Positions 23,282 to 39,100 of a DNA stretch of 64,000 bases are shown here, piece after piece. A model generated the notes under the pieces. That model was not told the DNA's origin. It did no database searches and saw only the letters and a list, made by a program, of their open reading frames with translations. Location: assembly GCA_964036295.1 (NCBI GenBank), contig OZ038462.1, positions 4,673,767 through 4,737,766 on the forward strand, in the 5' to 3' direction. Source of the stretch: Plumapathes pennacea (lineage: Eukaryota > Cnidaria > Anthozoa > Antipatharia > Myriopathidae). Both the position numbers and the translations under genes were made by a program. How positions within the stretch are numbered: the stretch's first letter is position 1; every line of letters begins with the position of its first letter.

Positions 23282-24368
23282 CTTTGTGAAGTTTCTCTTT
23301 TCTTAGTATGAAGAATGGCTTGATTGAAATATTTAACAGTCTTCTCTGTAATTCAAGCTGATTTCCGTCCGTGGTTACATCCGATCTTCTTTCTTTCTTT
23401 CTTTCTTTGTACGTACGTCTTATTTTCCACAGTGGTATTGTAAGGCGATCGAGTTTACGGAGAGACGCGACGTGTACAAATGTGAACCTTTCCTTCTCGC
23501 AAAACCTTCTGAAATTTGAGATTTGAGTTTACTTAGTAAGCAAATAAAAACCAATTTAGAAGAAGCTGGACGATAGGGTTTCCTGAGGTAAATAAGACGA
23601 GAGGTATTTCACTGTTGATACACGTCAAATACTCGATAGGTCTCCGACTGTGGGCCTGTCTCTCTCCGCAGGCAATACGCTACAGGAAACACTGAAACCA
23701 CTCAAAATAGTCCTTATGGTTCAACTGGATAATGTTCTTGACGAGCATTGTCAAACCTCTGGTGTACTGTAGAAACTGACTTCATAAACTGCCAAACAAG
23801 GAAACAGCCGGGCCCAAGACAGGATTGATGTGATAGGGTGACACAGCTTGTTCCATTAACACCTTGCGAAGTACCGGTTTGATGTGATGCTCTGATATTT
23901 CAAACTTTTATCCTGGACTCTTGCATAAACGTGCAAATGGCACGGTTGTGTTCTTGCCAGGCTGGTCGTGTATATGGAGATTTTTACTCGCTGTTCTATT
24001 TTTTGTTGCTGAAAGCAAAAGTGCAGAAAACATGATTACCATAAGAAAAGCCCAAGCCAAATCTTAGTTAATTAGCGTTCTCCATAAAAAAGCCGCTCAA
24101 AAAAGCGGCTAGCCTTTCGTCTGACTGAGCCATTACTGCTATTAACCGGAAACCTCGAAAAGTATACGTGTGTTCCATCATATAGTTACTTTTCTTATCG
24201 AGTCAAAGAAAGTGTAAACTTTGGCTTGGCTTTTAAGATCTCTGCCTTTGTGTTTAGTTAATCGCTTTAAGATTTGTACACAGTAGATCGGCCTGCTCAA
24301 CAATCTCACTGTTCGTTCGATTGAGCAATTAATCTCATCACAAAGGCTCTTAATTTCAGGTCGCGACC

Positions 24369-24497
24369 TCACAAAACTTCTTTTAGAAAGATCAGCACAA
24401 TGATAAATGCAAAACCGATTGAAAACACAGCACCGAGAAGAAAAAACAGCACAGGGCCAAAGCAGTAATCAAGTGAGAAGATTGATGACTTTGCCAT
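24369..24497 (-). CDS. Candidate 42-residue single-pass membrane micropeptide
   Basis: An ATG at 24497 in good context (TTAAATGG) opens a frame that stops at TGA 24369. The peptide starts MAKSSIFSLDYCFGPV; residues about 15-38 form one continuous hydrophobic helix (LFFLLGAVFS IGFAFIIVLI) followed by FLKEVL. The layout recalls small membrane regulators such as the sarcolipin/phospholamban group in length and topology only; no sequence kinship is claimed. There is no intron and no clear poly(A) signal close by. It may be chance, since AT-rich DNA readily encodes hydrophobic runs. Confidence 0.25.
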   Translation of the reverse strand: MAKSSIFSLDYCFGPVLFFLLGAVFSIGFAFIIVLIFLKEVL

Positions 24498-26165
24498 TTA
24501 ATCGACTGGCTTTGGTCTTTCTGTTTGGATATATTTATTAAATATAGATCAATATTACAATGCATTTACCCGCCTTACGATCTTACGCTGCCCCTAGAAA
24601 TGTTTCCCTTAATTACTCTCACTGCCACAAAGAAAATCCGTGAACTAGCAGAAATAGACAAAGGAAACACAATAACACAACTGAGTAGTTGACGCGGGAT
24701 GTTATTTCACTTAGCGTAATCGGGTATAAAACTGGAGAACAAGGTTTGCGTTGGCGTCCAGCTCTGGGGAGAGATTCAAACACATGGAAGTAAAATAAAT
24801 GTTGTCCATCACTGTCGAAAATGACGCTATACACATAAAATTGACTGTAGATTTAAGCTATTGCAGACGTAAGCTATTGCAGAAGGGATAATCTTAAAGA
24901 TCAGACTACGTCACTCGTGTATGTTGTGAAATGTTTGTGATTTCTTTCACGCAAAAAAGGTCTGTTGATGAAATAATCGCAAACAAAGTTATAGCAAAAT
25001 ATATATGATAACAACAAATAAACACGTATACGGAAATAGTGAATATTCCGATGAAACATATGAGCACTCGCTGTTTTACTTTAAACTGAGAAATTCACTA
25101 AGAAAACACGACTCCGCTCAACAGCAAGGAGTGCCAATAGAATGTACTCATCGAGAGCTGTCATTTAAAGTGGTCACACCTTCAGGTTTCATTTGACGTT
25201 TAGGAGCTGGAATCTTCTTGGTTGAGTCAAGCTATCGCCTTTGGGAAGTTCTTTTTCGTGGGCGTTCGTGACTAAACTTTGCCTCAGAAAACGCCTTGCT
25301 GTTTCTCTAAGCGGATTATCTGAAGAGATTAAAAAGCAAGATGATCCTCCCAAAATTAGACTGAGTAGAGCGGCCACCAACCAATCGGCGGCGTTTGTTG
25401 AAACGGCTTTTGAAACAAGGTAGTAATACACTGCGACACTCTTCAATCATTCAACAAGCCGAAAAAGAAGAAAAAACAAAAACAGTTATGTAGTTCATTC
25501 AATCAGTTTTCATCTGATCAAATGCCGAGGTTTCCATTACCTGCATATTGTGAGAAACAGGAAAAACATTGAATTGGTCGCTTTCTGGATAACTGTGTTC
25601 GTATTGATCGCATAATATATATAACTATAATTACCTGACATTCCTGTCTCAGCTGTTCTGTTGCATTTCATGAATTGGTCCAACGCATACATTCTTAGGC
25701 AGATACAGTTTCTACCTCACCGAGTCCAGAATGTCCAAAACGTAAACTGACGCACAATAAAACTGATGGACTTTGAACTTTATATCGTGCAACGATTGCA
25801 TTCACCTCAGCGGTCATTCCGCAAACATTAGGAACGACAGTTTTCTGACTTCGTGCAACGCTCATAATAATAATCTAAAGTTCGAGAACAATGAGTAGTG
25901 AACAAACAGGTTCATATTTCACAACCACCAAAATCAAATATTGAAAGACACAAAGAGCAAAGATATATCTCACAGCGTTTATTTCCAGTCAGAACTTGCT
26001 TTCTTCGAAACACCATTCTCGAATTTGTCCTTCGGTGAATACTGGTCGTAAGTCTGACTTACGAACAAATATTCGTAAGTCAGACTTACGACCGAACCTT
26101 TTCGTTTTTACTAGTGTGGGACCTGACCCAGGTTATTCAAGCTCGATTTACCCATTCACTTCTAA

Positions 26166-26284
26166 GGCCCGTCTCAAACGTCGCGCCAATGCTGTGCCGA
26201 ACTCAATGCAAATTAGCTCAAACAATGGATTTTGCTCATTTGCATTGAGTTCGGCACGGCCGTAGCACGACGTTTGAAACGGGC
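26166..26284. repeat. Palindromic MITE, GGCCCGTTTCAAACG family
   Basis: Ends GGCCCGTCTCAAACGTCGCG and GCACGACGTTTGAAACGGGC are inverted. The flanks TAA|GGCCC and GGGCT|TAA suggest a 3-bp TAA target duplication, as in PIF/Harbinger elements. Internal arms are near-identical to those at 9451-9571. Confidence 0.8.
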
Positions 26285-26345
26285 TTAAGATTTGAAATGT
26301 GTGACGAGGTCTTGATTTCCCTTGTGCAGTTTATCAGACAGTGAA

Positions 26346-26512
26346 CAGTGCTCGAAATTAAAAAAAAAGTTCAGGTTGTCCGGATACGCGAGTTAGTTTG
26401 CCCGGTAGTTTTTCTCCTGGACGACTAGACTATCAATTTTGCAGAAAACCAGTCGTCCGAGCGAACTTTTGGTCGTCTCGGACGACCGGAGGACCGCTAA
26501 TTTCGAGCACTG
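26346..26512. repeat. MITE with 15-bp inverted ends CAGTGCTCGAAATTA
   Basis: CAGTGCTCGAAATTA at 26346-26360 is inverted as TAATTTCGAGCACTG at 26498-26512. The interior holds further inverted stretches around GGACGACT/AGTCGTCC. No coding capacity. Confidence 0.8.
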
Positions 26513-27287
26513 AATAACACAAAATCCTGAGACCTGCTCAGATTCTTAGAATTTCTCTTCTACAATATGCATGTGGCTTATATTACTCTCAAGACAACAT
26601 AAATAATAGAATAATATGATATATAACTTCAAAAGAATATATCTAGACATATGCCCTACAATTACAGCATAGCCCAACTATTACTGCATTACTTTATGCA
26701 ACATACCAGCATAACAATAATATATACATCTGTCATATATAAATAATATAACACTAATATAATATACATTACACCAAAAGCGCTTTGAGCGCCATATATA
26801 TAACAAAGAAATTATTTAGGCATTGAACTTTTAATTATATGATTATTTCTTTCCCCACCAACTTAATCAAATGTACCGCTTTATACACACTGTAATAAAT
26901 AACGAGATTCTATAGCCGCTATTAAATCTATTCGTACCAACGAGGGGATCGACCTAACGCCACGTAACGCTTATGCGCAGTATCTGATATAATACATATC
27001 CCTCCCTGAGTCACATTGGGCCCACCAACTTTCTTAACTCATGTTTTCTAGTGAATCACTATAAATAAATTAAATATACATAATTTGTTCCTAATTATAT
27101 CGACTGTATATATATTTCACCTGCAATATGGACATTTATATGAAGGCACAGACCGCTAAAGAGACGCCAATTTAAACTACGTATTCGCGGCGTTACGCTT
27201 ATCAATATTGCCCTTAGGTTTACACAGTAGTGCAGTGCACTCTTTCCATGCAGCGCGGGCAATTACGGTAAAACACACTGATCTACC

Positions 27288-31867
<4,580 letters not shown>

Positions 31868-33194
31868 AACCTCACTTCATGGCAATAACCGGAAAAGGAA
31901 ATCACTTTTATGGTTGGCTTGACTGGGAGAAAACCCTCGTGCTTCGTTGCTCCGATCGCCGAGTTTCTCCCTTCTTCTCGACGCGACCGGTAGGTCGTTG
32001 TCATGCGATGTGGTATCGCTCCATCAAGTTTTCCCAAGGCCGCAATGTGTTTTTAAATATCAAGGTCACCCCCTCCTGCAGTCAACGACAAACGGCAAGG
32101 TTTTACAGAAATTTATCGCAGTGTCTTCGCTATCACATCTGTTTATATTGACATTAGACAACTATCTATCCCTTGTTTCTATTGGTGGATATTTTCTTAC
32201 CAAGGATATGATTGGTTGGCTGACAATCGGCGCGAATATCACTCGATCATAAAAATTTCTTGACAACCCTGTGGGAGTTCTTTGTCAGAAATGAACGAAA
32301 TGAACTGTGACGATGTGTCGGGCGATGTGTTTACGTGATGGAGAAAACACAATTTGAATTAAAAGCTAACAGTCAAAACACGTCTCGAGAAAGCGAAACT
32401 CAAAATACGATTTAAACTCATTGGCCATCCGGTACCACAACCTCTCGTTTTTCACCGCGGGATTTAAATAATTTATTTATATACAGAACGTTTGTCAAAA
32501 AGCAATATTTTCTCTCACCTTTGAAAATTATATGAAATTCGTCTTTCATCATACTACTGATTAATTATTTTTCATATTGTTTGGCCACCGTCGTCCTGTT
32601 TCATTTAATTGATGGCTTTCGGCACTTGTAAACCATTGTATTAAAAATTAAAGCTGATGTCGAGAATTACGACGGCGTAAGTGCGTTCCCCGAGGAAACC
32701 TCTTCAAAAGTGGGATACGATCTGACAGTCATTTTGTCACTTAAAAGTGCTTTCACCATCAAAATACCATGAATGTTTGTGTGGGTTTGACTTCAGTCAA
32801 AAACAGATGTTTTAATTTCCAGTAAAATTAGCTATCGGCTATTTGAAATAATTAGCATTTACATGTACAGGAAACTAGGACCTGAGTTATATTCAAGCTG
32901 TCGTGAAAACATAATGCAGCCTCCAAACCCGCATAAAGGTATGACGTCACCTGGTGACGCTATAAATAGATCGTTCATTGAAAAACCATAAAAGGGGTAC
33001 ATTTTTACTGGTCTCGTTTATTGCGCCATTGCGGTCTGCAGAAGCTATCGAAATATTCGACTAGCTATCACTGATGAATAGAATTCGATAAAATAATAAT
33101 CGACTTTTTTTCTGTCTCTGCCTCTCTGTCTGTTTTTGTGTCTGTCTCTGTTGTCACTGTGTTTCTCTGTCTCTGGTTGAGATAGTTGAGGCTC
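31868..33194. other. Intergenic region upstream of the acyltransferase gene
   Basis: The first ~200 bp are the likely 5' untranslated and promoter region of the acyltransferase. A (TCTG/TCTC)n-rich stretch lies at about 33107-33177, directly downstream of the next gene's stop. No further gene was seen. Confidence 0.5.
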
Positions 33195-36100
33195 CTATGG
33201 TTTCTGATGCTTCTTTCTCAGATTGGGACTTTTTGGTCTTTGAGCACTTGATTTTATGGGCTCGAGTTTACGCCGGCCATTTTTAACTTTTGCGTCGGCC
33301 GCCGTCGAGACACTGCTGCCTCGAATAGGTTTGCTGCCATAAGTACTCAGTTGGCTTGTTTTATTTGTCAAAGTGTTGAGATTATCTTTAGGTTGCTGTT
33401 TCCCTGGTACGCTCTTTTTCCTTCCTGTTGTGTCTTCTTTTCGCGGTAGTGTTGTTTTTCCGGTCCTGCCTTCAACCTGCGACTCGTTTGTCGCACTTCT
33501 GTTTGAAGCGTCTTTCTGACTTTCTTGCTTTCTTGGAGTTTTTGTCTAAACAGAGATAAAGCATGACAAGAGTGCATTATTTTTATCTATATCGGATCAT
33601 AACTCTACATTCCCTGCACCCGTTGGGATCTCAGATGATTATGGGCTGTCATTGTAACTGCTTTAGTTGCATGTATCACTGTCAACAGTATTTAGATACT
33701 ATCGGTAGCTAGGGTTTGTGGTGGTTCAAAAATTGTCGGCACGTTGTCGGAAGCTTGTCGGAAGCTTGTCCTTGGTAAATCGTCGGTAGCTTGTAAGTAG
33801 TTGTCTCGTATTCAGTACTGCGAACATCACTATATGTCCACAGGCTCCGCGATATATTATATGAGCTATGTCGTAAACAATTTCAATATATATTTTGCTA
33901 TTTTATGTATTTTTGTATTTTTGCTTACATTTCCTGCACTTGACAACATAGATGATGCCATAGCTATGTCAGTTCCGGTCTTCATTGCCTTTTTTGCATT
34001 ACTTTTCTTCTTTTTGTCTTTTTCCTGAAAACAATTGGTTAGAAAATTAATGTAATTAGTTTCGATTATCACACAACTATGTCTGGATGATTGTCGGAAA
34101 TAATCATGCTCTTGCTTTCAATTTGCCATTTTCGAGCTTTCTATTGCCTCTGTTTAAAATGAGGCCTGGTCATACTTTTGAAATGTAGTTTCACTTGAAA
34201 TGTAGTTTCACTTGCAAACTCATTTTCATAAGAAAGTTTCCGCACATGGCCTCGCTTCAAACCGAGGCTCAGGCATTGGTTTTATACGCCTACGCTTCTA
34301 GAGTGGTTCTCGGCCAATCAAAAATAAAAGAAATTGGGTTTAGATATGCTCGCACGTGGCGATGGCGTTTTCAGGTACTGCTGATTGGTTTCGACAGTCA
34401 AACGATTGACACCACTGTAAGAGGAGGGGGGGGGGGGGGGGGGGGGGGGTGGAGTGGGGTAGATTGTGTAATTCAAATCGTAACCAGCCTAAAATCAAGT
34501 ACTCTAAAAGCCCCAGTGGTAACCCCACCACTTTCATTTACCTCATCGTCCTCAATTTCAAGTCCCTCGTACTCATCAAAAGGCGTGACAGCATTTTCCT
34601 TGAGTTGTGTTACTATAAGCCATATAGACGTCACAAGCAGCCGTATCTCGGGACTCAGAACAACAAAAAACAGAAACAGAAGCACGCCCTGAAAAAAATA
34701 CAAAGATTAAAGATGCTGAAGCAGTAGTATGATGTTTGTGGTCGTCCTCGTTTCCAGGCTCGTGGAACAAGAAGGGCCTGGGAACGAGAATGGGGTCTTG
34801 TTGGCAGATCATGTAATTTGACGATGGGATACTGTTTCAGATCAATACAAAATTAAGCTAGAGGTTTTGGATATGCTGATATGCATTGAGATCATAGAAT
34901 TGGAAATGTTCTTCGCGTGGTGCCTTGGGCATCCTTGTAATATTTTCTGTTTGTTGTATTCGTTAGCAGATTAATGCGAGTCAAGAAAAAGCTACATTAC
35001 AAGCATAGTGCACCAAACCTAAGTGAATTATAGCTATAGAGACGTTTACAATCATTCTTCTGTGGCTCGCCATAGTTATAGTAAGAGCTAGGAAGCAACT
35101 TACTTGCAGAGCGTTGAAGACAGCATAAGCGTCACTGTAAACCTTCTTGTCTATATTAAGGGAGACGGTGCCCAGAAACCAAGCTAGCAGAATGGTCAGA
35201 AACAGACATGCGACGGTTACGAGCCCGGACCTGGCCATGATAGAGGTGGAGGTAAGCGGCAATCAATAATTAACAAATAGAACTGCAGCTACAAACAGGT
35301 TTCATTCATAAACGGGACGTGACAAGTGACGAGAGCACGAAACCAGTGTAGAGGCCAACCAATCAAAGCACGGCTTATATAGACAGCATCGCACCAGTAT
35401 CGCGAAGGTCATGGGTTTGATTTCCGTTGAAGCCCGAATTTTTCCCGAGCTATCCTTGCAACTACTGCGAGGGTCACTTTCACAATTATGTTGAAAACAC
35501 TGTAACGATATTCTCCTGTTAGTCTTTTAGTAGCTCAGGGCCCGGTTTTTCAAAGCACGATTAGGCTAATCCTGGATTAGGTCTAAGCTTTCTTGTCATT
35601 TTTTAGCCTGAATACGTGAAAGTTTCGTCCACAACGACTTTCTTGATTACGTTTTAAGCTGGAACAAGCTTTCTAATACATCTTCGAGCAAAACCTAGCA
35701 GTTTATTGGCAGAGAGGTCGAGAGAAAGAATTTTGTTAATCCTGGATTAGCTTAATCGACTTTCGAAAGACCAGGCCCAGATGTATAGTTTAGAGAATTA
35801 TGCACAGGATTAACTGATTAACTCAGTCTCAATGATTGAGGGCAATTCTTTGTTAGTTATGAATAATTACTAGAAATACGATAATCGCATATACCCCCTC
35901 ACTCTGCCATTGATGGGACTTTTACTGTGGTAACTCCCAACAAGAGTAGCCTTTGTTTTACCGAAATGTTGACTCAATCTTTTCTTCGAACTCAAGTGCT
36001 ACACGCAAAGGAAGGAGAAAAAGAATGGTGTGTGTTATACTTTTGCGTTGAAAAAAGAATCGATTGCGTGACGAAGTACGTATTTCCCACGGTCGGCACG

Positions 36101-39100
36101 TCAAATTAATTCATACAGTCTGCCAAGCACGTTCTCGAAATTTAATACTCAAAGTTTGAAGTTGGTCGGCCGTCGTAGTACGTGAAAAAAGGAACACTGA
36201 TTTTCTAATTTCGAATTCATAGGCAGTACAATTAAATAGGCTTCCTGTGCGATTTGTTTTTACTACTGCATGCACCAGACTCAGGCATGCATATTTAATA
36301 GGCTCGAATTGTTTTGTATTTGAACCCACTCAAAACAGCAAAATTTCTCCCAGAATCAAAGCAAAACTTGAACAGTTTACTTCAAATTATTGGGCTTGTG
36401 AACGATTTTCGCTGCAATCACCGCGTGTCAGATTACAGAAAAATAAGACATCTGACTAAATTATTCAAGACTCCAAGTTCCGATTGCTCTGAGCAAATAC
36501 GGTAGCCGAAACTGGCGACAGAAGCGTAGTAAAACAATACTTCGAGGGAAAATGATCAGCATACAGATTTTAATACATTCTTGAAGTGATCGAGTTACAA
36601 AATATATATTTGTCACGGTGATTGTTCGATTTCCACTGACTAACCTTTGTTGCTTGTCCTTTCTAAATAAGTATCTGAGTTTAACACAAAACGGCGTCTG
36701 AAGCTCCCGATTTGCTTTCAAGCACTGTTCCCTTTGCGGAGTTGTCTGTGTTTCCCGCTTCTGTTCATGTCGCTTTTGGTCGGCATTCATGCGCTGTTGT
36801 CTTAATTTGCGGAGTCTTCTCTTCGGCCCGCTTTTTCTCCTGAAGTTTCCGATTTGCGTTCAAGCGCTGTTCTCTTTGCGGAGTTGTCTGCATTACCCGT
36901 TTCTGTTCATGTCGCTTTCGATCGGCATTCATGCGCTGTTGTTCGCTCGTTTCACGATTTCGCCTTGCTCGTGCCTGTTCCCTTCTCATTTGAAGACGAG
37001 CTTCGCGAGACTGTTGTGTTTCAAGTTTTTCAGTTAAGTTTTCCATTTTCGTGAACGCATCTACAATATATTGTTGCTTCGTTCAAATCTAAATGCTTCG
37101 TTCAAATCTCATCTCTAAGTTATTCCGAGTAAAACAACAGGGCACACGTGATCGATCCGGCCTTTGTTATTGGTTAGCGGGGTAACCGCGCCTAAAGTCG
37201 TACGACAGACTGACTGACTGACTGACAGACAACGTTAAATTTCGAGATGGCGACAGGCTTGGAGTCCCCAAGTAGGCGGTATAATATTGCTGCATTAGTG
37301 TCGTGAGTATTTCCCTCACTTCGTTCGGGGATAAATTTAGTTCGTTATTATTATTGTATTATTATTATTGTTATTTTTTATTTGTTAAAATGTGGGATAG
37401 CCAGGGGAAAAGTTTTGTCTGTAAGGCGAGAGACAGACATGATGTACATAAACTTTTTTTAACAAGTCATACCTGATAATTCCCATCCTTATTTCGTCTT
37501 CTTCTTGATCTTTGGTCTTTTTGAAAGTCACTAGCGCCTTTATCAGCAAGACGACTATTATGATTTGTACCTAACAGCAAACAAGAGCAGGAAATATGAG
37601 AACTACAATTTTTTAATTATTAGTATCTCATAGGATGATATTTCAGAGTTTTTCGTTTCCTCTCAGCCAAGATGCCATTAAGACATTTGTATAGTAATAT
37701 GGGAGGTTCTGGCTGCGCCAGAATCTGGTAAAACATATTGACTTTTAAGAATATGTTATTTTTGCTTCAAATCTTGTGTCTAGTCATTATGTATTTTCAT
37801 ATACATAGATGCAAGTGAAAATAGTAGAATTGTGAAAGTCTGGGCAGTCTAAAGTATACTATGTAAACTTGGAAACTAAACTGTTGAAGTTTGATAGTCA
37901 TTTGTTTGATACTGGCATCAAACAGTTTCATAAAACATCTCATAGGCAAAAGACACTCGTGAATCAATTTCAATTGTAATTTTCGACAAAATCTATTTGA
38001 TTTCCAGCGTTTATAATCAGATTTACTTACAAGACTCATGGTAATGAGTGGAGTTGAAACAGCCCAACTAATGGAATCCATAAACGAAACCCAGCAACTA
38101 CAATAAGAAAAATGACAGAAACATTTTCATCGTAAGAAAGCTTACATGAGTGAACGTGGTAAACTCATAGCCGTAGCAGCATTAGACACCACTATACCGC
38201 CCAACTACTTTACAAGCCTCTTGAGTTTGAATTGTATACGGTTCTTGCTTGCGTGGTGTCAAGCTACATCCATACTTTTCTAGCGGCCAGAACAGTCATC
38301 TAACAATGTTGCAGAGTGGCCGATGCAGAGACATTAGGTTAACCTTACAGAAAAACTAACTACAGAAAAAGTATGATTCTTGGAAAAAGAAAGAGAGTCT
38401 GTTATGAGCAGTTGTGTAGTTTGTTTCTGGGAAAGGTTAGCATTGATTAATCTCAACTTACTGAGCGTTGTCGCTGAACGCGTCTGTGTTGCCCATCATG
38501 ATCAAAACGACTATTAGCGGTAATCCTGCGGGTGGAAAGAAGCATTTAGAAATTAAAAGCGCTAGGACCTTCAGTTGATAGTATTTGTGCATGATAATGC
38601 TAAAGTTAGTGGCCTGATAGTGCCCATATTTGAACCATAATTCACTGTATGCCTTGTTTCAGTCTTCGCCTCTTTTGGCTGTCTGTTTCTGCTTCTGTTT
38701 AGACTGAGTCGTTTTTTCTTTCTATTTTCCTGCCTCAGCTACCCCTAATTGTCCCAAGTTTTTCTTTGTCGGGCTTTCAAGTTGATAACTTTTGCAAAAC
38801 CTTCGATCAGCATTTTGCCGACTTATTTTTGTTACCGTATAATTGTACTCACCCCAAGCTGAGATGTAATAATACTTGATCGTTTTACTTCGTGACTTGG
38901 CACTTTGGTTTGTTTTTGTGAATGAAAAGATGTACAGCGCTTGGGAGACTAACCAGCCAAGTGCGACAAGGTACAAGTAATTCATGGAAATGGCAACTGC
39001 TGCGCACTGAATCTGCGAACATCAAAATAAAAAGCCAGAATAACAAAGAGTGAGTTTAACCCTTTCACTGCAAACTTGAATCGACTTTTACAGAAAACTC

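Larger units (their letters stand above)
23282..27287. other. Intergenic region between receptor 2 and the acyltransferase gene
   Basis: Contains the 5' flank of receptor 2 with a (TTTC)n run near 23390-23408, a candidate 42-codon membrane micropeptide frame (24369-24497, -), a dispersed-repeat copy at about 25130-25200, two MITEs (26166-26284; 26346-26512) and a very AT-rich stretch at 26560-27130. A 19-bp perfect palindrome-like pair CGTAAGTCTGACTTACGA / TCGTAAGTCAGACTTACGA sits near 26047-26092. Confidence 0.55.
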
